From positions 2,480,001 through 2,544,000 of the forward strand of contig NZ_JAYRJY010000001.1 in NCBI RefSeq assembly GCF_041906005.1: a stretch of DNA of 64,000 nucleotides, read 5' to 3'. How positions within the stretch are numbered: position 1 is the first letter of the stretch; each line of letters starts with the position of its first letter. Shown piece after piece: positions 35,287 through 45,019 of the stretch. The notes under the pieces were generated by a model. It was not told where the DNA came from and made no database searches. It saw only the letters and a list, made by a program, of their open reading frames with translations. The translations under genes were made by a program, and so were the position numbers. This stretch comes from Ferrovibrio sp041906005 (GTDB lineage: Bacteria; Pseudomonadota; Alphaproteobacteria; Ferrovibrionales; Ferrovibrionaceae).

Positions 35287-36369
35287 ATGGGGTCTGCCAT
35301 GCCTGCGCTACCTGCCGCCCGCACCCTTGTTCCCGGGATTTTGATTCTGGGCACGCTCCTGTTGTCGCTGCCGGCGGCTGCCCAGGATGCCCAGACGCTC
35401 GACCGGCTGAACCGGCTGGAAAACGACCTGCGTACATTGCAGCGCCAGGTCTATCGTGGCGGCCCGGCGCCTTCGGGTTCGGGCGCGGTCAGTTCCGCGC
35501 CGCTCTCCGATGGCGGCGACAGTTCCTCCATCGCCAACCGGCTGAACAGCCGCATCGACGAGCTGGAAAACCAGATCCGCGAGCTGACCGGCCGTTTCGA
35601 ACAGGTCGAGTTCAACTCCAGCCAGGCCAACCGCCGCATCGACAAGCTGGTGGAAGATGTCGATTTCCGCCTCACGCAGATCGAGCGCGGTGGCGCCGGG
35701 CAGCCGGGTGCTGCCGCCGGCAGCATCGAACAGGTCAGGCCGCCGGCCGCCACGCCGGCCGCCGGCCCGCAGCCCGGCCAGCAGCCGCCCGGTCAGCAGC
35801 CAGTCGCGCGCGGTTCCACTTCGGCCACGCCGGGCCAGGCGCCGACCAAGGAAGGCGTGCTCGGCTCCATGCCGGTGGACGCCCAGGGCCGGCCGCTGCA
35901 AGGCGCCGCCGCCGCGCCGCAGCAGACCGCCCGTGCCCCGGCGGCGCCTGCCGGGCCCTCGGCCCGCGGCAAGCTGCCCGCCGGCACGCCGCAGGAGCGC
36001 TACAATTACGCCTACAAGCTGCTGGTGCAGAGCGACTATGTCGATGCCGAAGCTGCTTTCCGCGAATTCCTCGGCGCCCATCCGCAGGATCCGCTGGCCG
36101 GCAATGCGCAATACTGGCTGGGCGAGACCTATTACGTGCGCCAGCAATATGAACAGGCCGCCCAGGCTTTCCTGCAGGGCTATCAGGGCTACGGCAAAAG
36201 CACCAAGGCGCCCGACAGCCTGCTGAAACTCGGCATGTCGCTGGCGGCGATGAAGAAGAACCCGGAAGCCTGCGCGGCGCTCGGCCAGCTTACCAAGGAT
36301 TTTCCGCAGGCGCCGCAGCATGTGAAGGACGCGGCCACGCGCGAACGCGGCAAGATCAACTGCCGCTGA
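35287..36369 (+). CDS. cpoB: Tol-Pal system coordinator CpoB (YbgF)
   Basis: 360 residues. Signal peptide ending LPAAAQ; an N-terminal coiled coil (LDRLNRLENDLRTLQRQV, then NRLNSRIDELENQIRELTG); a Pro/Gln/Ala-rich linker at about 145-230; and C-terminal TPR repeats (YNYAYKLLVQSDYVDAEAAF, AQYWLGETYYVRQQYEQAA). It links peptidoglycan synthesis to Tol-Pal constriction. A second ATG four codons later (35299) is equally possible. Confidence 0.93.
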   Translation: MGSAMPALPAARTLVPGILILGTLLLSLPAAAQDAQTLDRLNRLENDLRTLQRQVYRGGPAPSGSGAVSSAPLSDGGDSSSIANRLNSRIDELENQIRELTGRFEQVEFNSSQANRRIDKLVEDVDFRLTQIERGGAGQPGAAAGSIEQVRPPAATPAAGPQPGQQPPGQQPVARGSTSATPGQAPTKEGVLGSMPVDAQGRPLQGAAAAPQQTARAPAAPAGPSARGKLPAGTPQERYNYAYKLLVQSDYVDAEAAFREFLGAHPQDPLAGNAQYWLGETYYVRQQYEQAAQAFLQGYQGYGKSTKAPDSLLKLGMSLAAMKKNPEACAALGQLTKDFPQAPQHVKDAATRERGKINCR

Positions 36370-36385
36370 TCCGGCCCTTACTGTC

Positions 36386-37666
36386 ATGCCGGGGCTGACG
36401 CCTGCCGCCTTCGGGCGCCTGCTCAGGCCCCTGCTGCCGCGTGGCGTGGATGCCATCGCGGTTGCCGTCTCGGGCGGGGCCGACAGCATGGCGCTGGCCC
36501 TGCTGTGCCGCGGCTGGGCGGCGAAACACAAGATCCGCCTGCAAGCCTACACCGTCGATCACGGCCTGCGGCCCGAATCCGCCGCCGAAGCCAGACAGGT
36601 GGCGCGCTGGCTGAAAAAGGCCGGCATGGATTGCCGCATTCTCACCTGGCGCGGCGCGAAGCCATCAGCCAACCGGCAGGAAGCCGCCCGCGAGGCGCGC
36701 TACGGTCTGCTGCGTGACGCCTGCGCGAAGGCCGGCATCGTCCATCTGCTGCTGGCGCATCACCGCGAGGACCAGGCCGAGACGCTGCTGCTGCGCGCCC
36801 TGCGCGGTTCGGGCGTCGATGGCCTCTCGGCGATGCAGCCCGCGCGCATGCTGGAGCGGGATTTCATCCTGCTGCGGCCGCTGCTGGATGTGCCCAAGGC
36901 CGATCTCGTCGCCACCTTGCGCAAACGCGGCCAGGCCTGGATCGAGGATCCGAGCAACGCCAATCCCGCCTTCGCCCGCGTGCGGGTGCGCCGCGCGCTG
37001 GACGATCTGGCCGGCGGGGATGCCGTGGCGCGCGCCGAGCTGGTGGCGCATCTGGCGCTCACCGCGCGCAACCTTGCCCGCGCCCGCGCCGCCCTGGATG
37101 CCGCCGCCCGCGCGCTGCTGCGGACCATGGCGCGGGTCGAGCCGGGCGGCATCGCCTGGCTGGATATTGCGCCGCTGCAATCCGCCGATGACGAGATCGC
37201 CCTGCGTGCGCTCGGGCTGCTGCTGAAAACCGTTGGCGGCGATCCGCTGCCGCCGCGACTGGAGCGGCTGGAGCGGCTGCTGCACGGCCTGCGCGGCAAG
37301 ACGCCAACGCCGGCGACGCTGCACCGCTGCATGTTGCGACCGGAAAAGAACGGAACACAAATTCTGGTCTGCCGCGAGGCCCGCCACCTGCCCGAGCCGA
37401 TCAGGCTCGTCCCCGGCAGCCGCCTGCCCTGGGATGGCCGCTTCGAGATCGCCGTGCCGAAAACCGCGCGCGGCCTGACGCTGGCGCCGCTGGGCCGCCA
37501 CCGTCCCGAGGACGTTTCATCGGCCATTCCCGCCGCCGCCTGGCCGACCCTGCCGGCGATCTGGCGCGGCCCGGCGGGAGAAGGCGCGAAATTGCTGGCC
37601 GTGCCCGCTCTGGGCTGGGGCGACCTGCCGCCAGGCCTGTCTGTAACATTCGGAAAGCATTGGTGA
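36386..37666 (+). CDS. tilS: tRNA(Ile)-lysidine synthetase TilS
   Basis: 426 residues. The PP-loop is AVSGGADSMALAL (SGGADS at 29-34), followed by HHREDQAETLLLRALRGSG. It converts the wobble cytidine of the AUA-decoding tRNA-Ile to lysidine. A C-terminal substrate-binding region is present but divergent. It lies 16 bases after cpoB and before ftsH, the conserved order in this group. Confidence 0.95.
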   Translation: MPGLTPAAFGRLLRPLLPRGVDAIAVAVSGGADSMALALLCRGWAAKHKIRLQAYTVDHGLRPESAAEARQVARWLKKAGMDCRILTWRGAKPSANRQEAAREARYGLLRDACAKAGIVHLLLAHHREDQAETLLLRALRGSGVDGLSAMQPARMLERDFILLRPLLDVPKADLVATLRKRGQAWIEDPSNANPAFARVRVRRALDDLAGGDAVARAELVAHLALTARNLARARAALDAAARALLRTMARVEPGGIAWLDIAPLQSADDEIALRALGLLLKTVGGDPLPPRLERLERLLHGLRGKTPTPATLHRCMLRPEKNGTQILVCREARHLPEPIRLVPGSRLPWDGRFEIAVPKTARGLTLAPLGRHRPEDVSSAIPAAAWPTLPAIWRGPAGEGAKLLAVPALGWGDLPPGLSVTFGKHW

Positions 37667-37689
37667 GGCGGAATCGCCCCCGGTAACCG

Positions 37690-37720
37690 CTTGTTTAGCG
37701 GCGCGGGGGTCATATCTATG
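37690..37720 (+). promoter_or_regulatory. Possible heat-shock (RpoH-type) promoter of ftsH
   Basis: CTTG at 37690-37693 and CATATCTATG at 37711-37720 are 17 bases apart, resembling the CTTG / C-TAT-T arrangement of alphaproteobacterial RpoH promoters. It lies about 100 bases before the ftsH start in the 156-bp gap after tilS. ftsH is heat-shock controlled in many proteobacteria. One mismatch in the -10 element and no experimental support. Confidence 0.35.
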
Positions 37721-37822
37721 GTTTGGTAACGGGGAAATCGGTTAAAGTTTTTCCCGAGGGGTTTTCAGGGTCCGGCAGCAACAGCTTGCGCCGGCCCGGA
37801 CAGGTAAAAGGATCAGGCAACC

Positions 37823-39751
<1,929 letters not shown>

Positions 39752-39787
39752 GCGCCAAAAAGAGGGGCCCGGCGCGTAAACATAGAT

Positions 39788-39814
39788 CGTCACCCCGGCC
39801 TTGAGCCGGGGTCC
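39788..39814. repeat. Single REP-like palindrome after ftsH
   Basis: CGTCACCCCGGCCTTGAGCC and the following GGGGTCC form a single palindromic unit related in head sequence to the composite repeats nearby. It lies 36 bases after the ftsH stop and just before the ftsH terminator. Confidence 0.6.
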
Positions 39815-39819
39815 CGTTC

Positions 39820-39846
39820 AAAAGCCCGGCCTCGTGCCGGGCTTTT
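39820..39846 (+). terminator. Intrinsic terminator of ftsH
   Basis: AAAAGCCCGGC-CTCGT-GCCGGGCTTTT is an 11-bp stem flanked by A and T tracts, 68 bases after the ftsH stop codon. The symmetry would let it work in both directions. Confidence 0.85.
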
Positions 39847-39875
39847 CTGTTGCGGCAGTCGGCCCATCTCAAGAA

Positions 39876-39967
39876 CGTCATGCCCGGCCTTGTGCCGGGC
39901 ATCCACGACTTTTTATCAGGCCGAAAAAGGTAACATGTGGATGGCCGGGCCAAGCCCGGCCATGACG
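39876..39967. repeat. REP/BIME-like composite palindromic repeat, copy 2
   Basis: Left palindrome CGTCATGCCCGGCCTTGTGC...ATCCACG and right palindrome ...TGGATGGCCGGGCCAAGCCC...ATGACG in inverted orientation, joined by a T/A-rich linker of about 25 bases. Same architecture as 845-927 and 40731-40821. It lies in the 304-bp gene-free stretch between ftsH and the glutathione transferase gene. Confidence 0.82.
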
Positions 39968-39994
39968 GTTTGAGTGATACCTGTTTCCCGGTGC

Positions 39995-40017
39995 AGCCCG
40001 TCACCCCGGGCTTTTTT
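39995..40017 (+). terminator. Hairpin with T-run upstream of the glutathione transferase gene
   Basis: AGCCCG-TCACCC-CGGGCT followed by six T residues, ending 38 bases before the next start codon. It looks like an intrinsic terminator blocking read-through from the ftsH side; the next gene would then need a promoter in the remaining short gap, or the hairpin acts as an attenuator. Confidence 0.6.
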
Positions 40018-40055
40018 CATGCTACCCTCCCGCGCCATACACGCAGGGAGGCCAC

Positions 40056-40706
40056 ATGCTCACCGTTCATCATCTCGGCAGGTCGCAGTCCGAACGCATC
40101 GTCTGGCTCTGCGAGGAGCTTGGCATCCCCTACGAGTTGAAGCGTTACGACCGCGCGCCCGTGATGGCGCCGCCCGAATACAAGGCGCTGCATCCCATCG
40201 GTTCCGCGCCGGTCATCACCGATGACGGCATGGTGCTGGCGGAATCCGGCGCGGTGATGGACTACATCATCGCCAAATATGGTACCAAGGAAAACGGAGG
40301 GGCCCGTCTGGCGCTGACGAAAGACCACCCGAGTTTCGCCCAGTATCTCTACTGGTTCCATTTCGCCAACGGCACGCTGCAGCCCGCCCTGATGCGCGTG
40401 CTGATCTCGGGCCGGCTCAATCGGCCGGCCGATCACCCGGCGGTACTCACCGGGCAGCAGCGCATGGAACTCTGCCTCGCGTTGCTCGAAACCCGCCTGG
40501 GCGAGGTGCCGTGGCTGGCCGGGCAGGATTTCACGGCGGCCGACATCATGAATGTCTTCTGCCTCACCACCATGCGCCGCTACCTGCCTTACGACCTCTC
40601 GCCCTATCCGCATATCCGCGCGTATCTGGCGCGCATCGGCGCCCGCCCGGCCTATCGCCGCGCGATGGCAAAAGGCGACCCGGACATGGAACCGCTGCTC
40701 GACTGA
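40056..40706 (+). CDS. Glutathione S-transferase family protein
   Basis: 216 residues. N-terminal thioredoxin-like domain with LGRSQSERIVWLCEELGIPYEL, HPIGSAPVITDDGMVLAESGAVMDYI (cis-proline and gamma-glutamyl contacts) and a C-terminal helical domain (WLAGQDFTAADIMNVF, the N-capping box). Cytosolic conjugation or peroxide detoxification is expected; the substrate is unknown. It sits alone between two composite palindromic repeats. Confidence 0.9.
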   Translation: MLTVHHLGRSQSERIVWLCEELGIPYELKRYDRAPVMAPPEYKALHPIGSAPVITDDGMVLAESGAVMDYIIAKYGTKENGGARLALTKDHPSFAQYLYWFHFANGTLQPALMRVLISGRLNRPADHPAVLTGQQRMELCLALLETRLGEVPWLAGQDFTAADIMNVFCLTTMRRYLPYDLSPYPHIRAYLARIGARPAYRRAMAKGDPDMEPLLD

Positions 40707-40730
40707 AGGAAGGCGGCGCCCACGCCCCAT

Positions 40731-40821
40731 CGTCATGGCCGGGCTTGGCCCGGCCATCCACGATTTATTTTTTGGACAGACAGAAAAGACGTGGATCCCC
40801 GGGCCAAGCCCGGGGATGACG
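40731..40821. repeat. REP/BIME-like composite palindromic repeat, copy 3
   Basis: The clearest copy: CGTCATGGCCGGGCTTGGCC...ATCCACG, a linker containing ATTTATTTTTTGGACAGACAG, then CGTGGATCCCCGGGCCAAGC...GATGACG. The inner arms ATCCACG/CGTGGAT and outer arms CGTCAT/ATGACG are complementary, so the whole element can fold into one cruciform or two hairpins. It lies between two converging genes. Confidence 0.85.
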
Positions 40822-40845
40822 ATTTGATTGAATGAGCGCGTGGCT

Positions 40846-41520
40846 TTACCGCCCCGCCAGAAACTCGGCGATCCAGCGCATGCCGCTATCATCCGTCTCG
40901 GCCTGCGGCGGCAGGCCCGGCTCGGCATCGTGTTTCGATAGGCAGTCGATCAGGTCAGAGAGATAGGCCCGGCTGAATTCCGGATGGAACTGCACGGATA
41001 AAATCGGCGCATCGCTATAGCGCAGGGCCGCGTAAGGACAGGTATCGCTCTGCGCAACAATCTCGCTGCCCGGCGGCTGCACAATCACCTGGTCCTGATG
41101 AAAGGCCGGCATCGCCACGCTGTGCGCCGCACCATCGAGGCGGGTTTCATACGTCTCCAGGCCCACGCGCCAGCCGATCTCGGCCTTCTGCACGCGGCCG
41201 CCCATCGCCTCGGCGATGATCTGGTGGCCGAAACACACGCCCACCATGGGGCGCTTCGCCCCGGCGGCCGCGCGGATGAAATCCTTCAAGGGCGCGATCC
41301 AGGGCAGGTCGTCATAGACGCCATGGCGCGACCCGGTCAGCAGCCAGGCATCGCGCGCCTCCGGCCCGGGCAAGGCCGCACCATTCACCACCGAAACGGT
41401 TTCGAACGTGGCAGAGGGCAGCAGGGGCTTAAGCTGCGCGCTGAACATCGCGGGATAGCTGATATAGGTGTTCCGCAATGCCTCGGGCACCGGACCACAT
41501 TCAATAATGCCGATTTTCAT
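40846..41520 (-). CDS. Type 1 glutamine amidotransferase
   Basis: 224 residues with a complete class I amidotransferase triad: nucleophile Cys96 in VGVCFGHQ, and His179 and Glu181 in FHPEF. It resembles stand-alone GuaA-type amidotransferase domains (gamma-glutamyl hydrolase or GMP synthase-like) found in alphaproteobacteria. No synthase partner lies beside it, so its acceptor is unknown. The start is followed upstream by an AT-rich region. Confidence 0.87.
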   Translation of the reverse strand: MKIGIIECGPVPEALRNTYISYPAMFSAQLKPLLPSATFETVSVVNGAALPGPEARDAWLLTGSRHGVYDDLPWIAPLKDFIRAAAGAKRPMVGVCFGHQIIAEAMGGRVQKAEIGWRVGLETYETRLDGAAHSVAMPAFHQDQVIVQPPGSEIVAQSDTCPYAALRYSDAPILSVQFHPEFSRAYLSDLIDCLSKHDAEPGLPPQAETDDSGMRWIAEFLAGR

Positions 41521-41576
41521 AGTTTTTCTATTGAATCTAATTCACGGTTCAGTACGCAAGCGTAAAGTATTTTTCT

Positions 41577-41608
41577 TTGCAATATCTGTATTTGGTCATG
41601 GCATAAAT
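41577..41608 (+). promoter_or_regulatory. Possible promoter of the AT-rich HNH-like gene
   Basis: TTGCAA at 41577-41582 and an AT-rich GCATAAAT at 41601-41608 are roughly sigma-70-like, in a 137-bp gap of unusually low GC. The spacing (17 to 19 bases, depending on the -10 chosen) is acceptable. Low confidence. Confidence 0.3.
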
Positions 41609-41657
41609 ATCTATGAATAGAAGTTGGAATATATATGAGTGTAAATAGGAGGGGGGA

Positions 41658-42440
41658 GTGGGGGTTTTTACATACAAATCTTCTATTGATTCCTGCTGGT
41701 TATGTCACTCTTCGATGAAGCCAAGCAGAGAGCACAAATTTAAGGCGACTGATATTCGCCGGCATTTTGGTTCTGATTCAATGTATGTTGCTACGTTTAG
41801 CGGCGACAAACGTGCAAGGCTTGCCCAAGGGCCAAATTCTAAAAATCTCAAGTATCGAAGCGTTATCTGTGAAAATTGCAATTCATCGGTAACCCAAGAG
41901 TCTGATTTTGCTTATGACAGTTTTATCAGAGCTATCGAAAAAAATGATGCAACAGGATTTGGTGCGCATCTCGTTTGGCAACAAGAAGAATTTAAGGAAG
42001 GTGGCTCTCTTTATATTCCTTTATTCCGTTATTTTGCCAAGTTATTGGGCTGCCACCTTGCAGATATTGAAGCGCCAATTCCGCGCCATTTAATAAGATT
42101 TGTAAAAAAAGAAACTGAAAGGAACTGTATTTTTCTGGATATCCGGAGTGATCCAACATATGCAACGCTTGACGCGCGGTTGCAGAATGAGCGCTTAAAA
42201 TTTGCCGCTCATGGCGGGTTAGTTGTGATAACTGGGGGTCCGAAGGCCTTGCCTAGGAGGCTGCATTCGACTCTCTCTATCGGAAAATTTCAATTTATCT
42301 ATGAATACAATTATACAAAATTTGAGATATGGGAAATGCAGGTCATTCAGCGTGAATTCATAAAATTATGCGTCACTGCATCGCAAAAGGCGGTCAGCAA
42401 TCCTTTAGCGGAGGCCGACTTAGACCGTCTCGGACTCTGA
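41658..42440 (+). CDS. AT-rich HNH-like zinc-binding protein of unknown function
   Basis: 260 residues starting at a GTG with AGGAGGGGGG immediately upstream; an in-frame stop lies just before. The N-terminal region looks like an HNH-nuclease-type zinc module: CWLC at 13-16, then REHKF (His26), then CENCN at 71-75. The remaining part (LIRFVKKETERNCIFLDIRS and later) is not recognised. Base composition and codon use (many AAA, TTT, ATA) contrast sharply with all neighbours, indicating recent transfer. A defence or mobile-element nuclease role is conceivable but unproven. Confidence 0.6.
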   Translation: MGVFTYKSSIDSCWLCHSSMKPSREHKFKATDIRRHFGSDSMYVATFSGDKRARLAQGPNSKNLKYRSVICENCNSSVTQESDFAYDSFIRAIEKNDATGFGAHLVWQQEEFKEGGSLYIPLFRYFAKLLGCHLADIEAPIPRHLIRFVKKETERNCIFLDIRSDPTYATLDARLQNERLKFAAHGGLVVITGGPKALPRRLHSTLSIGKFQFIYEYNYTKFEIWEMQVIQREFIKLCVTASQKAVSNPLAEADLDRLGL

Positions 42441-42446
42441 GTGATT

Positions 42447-43073
42447 TCACCGCTCCGCCACCGCCAGCTTCGCACCGAGCGCCACGAAGGCCGCAGCAAA
42501 ACTGCGGCGCAGCCACATCAGCACGCGCGGCCGGCTCAGCACATGGTCGCGGACGTAAGCCGCGAACAGGCCGTAGAGCGCGAACACGCCGAGCGTCATC
42601 GCCATGAATACGCCGCTCATGGCCAGCATCTGCGCCAGCGCGTCGGGCGCGTCGGCGGCCACGAATTGCGGCAGGAAGGCGAAGAAGAAGATCGAGAGTT
42701 TCGGGTTCAGCAGGTTGATGATGATCGCTTCAGTCGTTACCTGAAGGGCGGTACCCCGGTGCGGGCCCTTGCCGGTGAGCGACAGGCTGCCGCGATCCTG
42801 CCAGGTGGCCCAGGCCATCCACAGCAGATAGGCCACGCCGGCATATTTCACCGCGTCGAACAGCAGCGCGGAGGTGTGCAGCAGGGCGGCCAGCCCGGTG
42901 ATCGCCGCGATCATGTGCGGCACGATCCCGAGCGTGCAGCCAAAGGCGGCGACGAGGCTGGCCTTCGCCCCGCGCGTCAGGCCGGCCGCCACGGTGTAGA
43001 TCATGCCGGTACCCGGCGTGGCCACCACGATCAGGGCGATGATCAGGAAATCGAGGGTCATGACAGAGGCCAT
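42447..43073 (-). CDS. LysE/RhtB family amino-acid exporter
   Basis: 208 residues with about six hydrophobic helices. The N-terminal VVATPGTGMIYTVAAGLTRGAKASL and the central AIIINLLNPKLSIFFFAFLPQFV are family signatures. GGAG lies upstream of the ATG at 43073; a second ATG is at 43061. The family exports lysine, homoserine, threonine and similar molecules. Its GC content is normal, unlike the gene converging on it. Confidence 0.9.
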   Translation of the reverse strand: MASVMTLDFLIIALIVVATPGTGMIYTVAAGLTRGAKASLVAAFGCTLGIVPHMIAAITGLAALLHTSALLFDAVKYAGVAYLLWMAWATWQDRGSLSLTGKGPHRGTALQVTTEAIIINLLNPKLSIFFFAFLPQFVAADAPDALAQMLAMSGVFMAMTLGVFALYGLFAAYVRDHVLSRPRVLMWLRRSFAAAFVALGAKLAVAER

Positions 43074-43110
43074 TGGGGCGGGCTCCTTGCGGATGATCTT
43101 TCGGCGCAGA

Positions 43111-43443
43111 CTATTCGGCGGCTTCGGTTCCGGCCCCGGCGAAATTGGAGATTTCGACGCGGCCTTCGGGGAATTCTGCCACGATATGCAGGCGTCCGCC
43201 CATGGCCTCGATCACCCGCCGCAGGGTGCTGACATACATATCCGTGCGTTTTTCCAGCTTGGCGATGGCGGGCTGTTCCACCTGCAGCATCTCGCCCAGT
43301 TGCGCCTGGGATAGCCGCAGGGCCGCGCGCAGTTCCTGCAGCGGCATCTCGGCGCGCAGCTCGGCGGCCCGGGCCTCGGCACGGGCACGCGAGGCCGGGG
43401 TCATGCCGGCGCGCAGTTTATCGAAACTCTTGCGTCCGCTCAT
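43111..43443 (-). CDS. XRE-family antitoxin
   Basis: 110 residues. A helix-turn-helix (ELRAALRLSQAQLGEMLQVEQPAIAKLEKR) occupies the middle, and the C-terminal MGGRLHIVAEFPEGRVEI is typical of HigA-like antitoxins. It overlaps the stop of the upstream toxin gene by 4 bases, giving the toxin-first order of HigBA-type systems. It should neutralise the toxin and repress the operon. Confidence 0.88.
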   Translation of the reverse strand: MSGRKSFDKLRAGMTPASRARAEARAAELRAEMPLQELRAALRLSQAQLGEMLQVEQPAIAKLEKRTDMYVSTLRRVIEAMGGRLHIVAEFPEGRVEISNFAGAGTEAAE

Positions 43444-43802
43444 GGGATCAGTCCTTCGCGTTTCAGCTCCAGCAGATGCTCGTCATACAGCCGGTCGGCA
43501 ACCGGCACATACATCTCGTAGAAGCGGTCGTTGCCGGTCTTGTCGCCGCCGATCAGCAGGATCGCCGCCCGCCGGGGATCGAAGGCGTAGAAGATGCGGA
43601 TCGGCCGCCCGCCTGACTGCACCCGCAATTCCCGCATATGGCCATGCCGCGATCCGACCACCCCCGACGAGTACGGGAAGGGCAGGTGTGGCCCACGTTC
43701 CTCCAGCAGGGTCACCATCGCGGCGACATCCTCCTGCTGGGCTTCGCTCAGGCTCGCCCATACTTCTCCGAACTCGTCGGTATATTCGACAATATATGCC
43801 AT
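43440..43802 (-). CDS. RelE/HigB-family toxin (phage Gp49-like)
   Basis: 120 residues. The sequence HGHMRELRVQSGGRPIRIFYAFDPRRAAILLIGGDKTGN is the characteristic basic core of Gp49/HigB-type ribosome-dependent mRNA interferases (listed here by its ends, MRELR and GGDKTGN). First gene of a two-gene toxin-antitoxin operon. The start codon lies beside a palindrome (43801-43818), consistent with autoregulation. Confidence 0.88.
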   Translation of the reverse strand: MAYIVEYTDEFGEVWASLSEAQQEDVAAMVTLLEERGPHLPFPYSSGVVGSRHGHMRELRVQSGGRPIRIFYAFDPRRAAILLIGGDKTGNDRFYEMYVPVADRLYDEHLLELKREGLIP

Positions 43803-43818
43803 GGAAGGAATATTCCAT
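43801..43818 (-). promoter_or_regulatory. Palindromic operator of the toxin-antitoxin operon
   Basis: ATGGAA-GGAATA-TTCCAT forms 6-bp arms, and the inner GGAATATTCC (43807-43816) is itself a perfect palindrome. It abuts the toxin start codon on the minus strand, in the position expected for the antitoxin binding site. Confidence 0.6.
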
Positions 43819-43944
43819 AGATGGAATTACATCAAGCGCCCTTGCTTTTTTGATGAGAACATGATAGGAACACATTATCAAGCAAAAATCGGAAATATAT
43901 ACTCAAGGTAGAAAAATTGGTTAACAGGAACACAAACGAAGCGT

Positions 43945-44030
43945 AACGAAGCAAAACGAAGCGTAACGAACCCGAACGATGCCCCAACGAATTGAAACGA
44001 AGCAAAACGAAGCGTAACGAACCCGAACGA
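43945..44030. repeat. ACGAAGC-type repeat tract upstream of folP
   Basis: A 35-base unit beginning AACGAAGCAAAACGAAGC occurs twice without mismatch, at 43945-43979 and 43996-44030 (period 51). Each unit is built of 8-10-base variants of AACGAAGC, and a further partial copy precedes it at 43934-43944. It lies in the 5' region of folP and downstream of nothing convergent, between the toxin-antitoxin operon and folP. Confidence 0.85.
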
Positions 44031-44060
44031 CGCGAAACGACGCCCGAGGCGACTTTAGCC

Positions 44061-44933
44061 GTGACCGCCGCTTTTCCGCAGTTTTCCCCGCCCGCGCCGT
44101 TGCCCGGTTTCGACTGGTCGCGGCCGCTCGTCATGGGCATCGTGAATGTCACCGACGACAGTTTCTCGGGCGATGGCCTGAAAGGCGATATTCCGGCGGC
44201 CATCGCGCGGGCCCGGGCCATGGCGACACAGGGCGCCGATATCATCGACCTGGGCGCCGAATCCACCCGGCCCGGCGCCGCGCCGGTCAGCCCTGAGCAG
44301 GAAATCGCCCGCCTGCTGCCGGTGATCGAGGGCCTGCGCGATCTGCGCATTCCGATCTCGGTGGATACGCGCCATGCCGCCACCATGCGGGCCTGCAGCA
44401 AAGCCGGCGCCGCGCTGATCAACGACATTTCCGCGCTGGACGGCGCGGGCAGCCTGCAGGCTGCCGCCGAAAGCGGCCTGCCCGTGGTGCTGATGCACAT
44501 GCAGGGCGAACCGGGCAGCATGCAGCAGGCGCCGCATTACGCCGATGTGGTGGCCGAGGTGTATGATTACCTGCGGCACCGGATCGAAGCCTGCGAGGCC
44601 GCCGGCATTCCACGCGCGAAAATCATCCTCGATCCCGGCATCGGCTTCGGCAAGACGGCGGCGCATAACCTGTCGCTGCTGCGCGCCACGGCGAAATTCC
44701 GCGATCTCGGCTGCGCCCTGCTGGTCGGCGTGTCGCGCAAGAGCTTCATCGGCGCGGTCAGCAACGAGGCCGATCCCGCCCGCCGCCTGCCGGGTTCGCT
44801 GGCCGCCGGGCTGTGGGCCCTGTCGCAGGGGGCGAATATCCTGCGCGTGCATGATGTTCCCGAGACGGTGCAGGCGGTCAGAATCTGGCGCGGCATCGGG
44901 GAAGCGCCTGTTACGGATCGTAACGTCTGGTGA
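44061..44933 (+). CDS. folP: Dihydropteroate synthase
   Basis: 290 residues from the GTG at 44061, which follows a GAGGCGA site and avoids translating the repeat tract; the frame is open to a TTG at 43992. The TIM-barrel motifs are MGIVNVTDDSF, DLGAESTRPGAAPVS, LINDISAL, VVLMHMQGEPGSMQ, ILDPGIGFGKT and GVSRKSFIG. It condenses p-aminobenzoate with dihydropterin pyrophosphate and is the sulfonamide target. Confidence 0.95.
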   Translation: MTAAFPQFSPPAPLPGFDWSRPLVMGIVNVTDDSFSGDGLKGDIPAAIARARAMATQGADIIDLGAESTRPGAAPVSPEQEIARLLPVIEGLRDLRIPISVDTRHAATMRACSKAGAALINDISALDGAGSLQAAAESGLPVVLMHMQGEPGSMQQAPHYADVVAEVYDYLRHRIEACEAAGIPRAKIILDPGIGFGKTAAHNLSLLRATAKFRDLGCALLVGVSRKSFIGAVSNEADPARRLPGSLAAGLWALSQGANILRVHDVPETVQAVRIWRGIGEAPVTDRNVW

Positions 44934-45019
44934 TGGGCAAAACCCGCATCCGGACTGACTTTTTCGCATGTCCTGTGGCATAGTCCGCCGCCAGTACACG
45001 TATCCGGGACCCGATTCGC

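Noticed and set aside
41636..41719. A 27-codon open frame (MSVNRRGEWGF...) overlapping the start of the HNH-like gene
   Set aside because: It has no independent ribosome binding site and lies over the Shine-Dalgarno sequence of the main gene; a leader peptide cannot be excluded but is unsupported.
43945..44030. Possible CRISPR array
   Set aside because: Only two units with a 16-bp gap, internal sub-repeats, no unique spacers of normal length and no cas genes.
43832..44521. A 229-codon minus-strand open frame with repeated SLRFVLLR motifs
   Set aside because: The repeats are the reverse translation of the AACGAAGC tract and the rest is antisense to folP.
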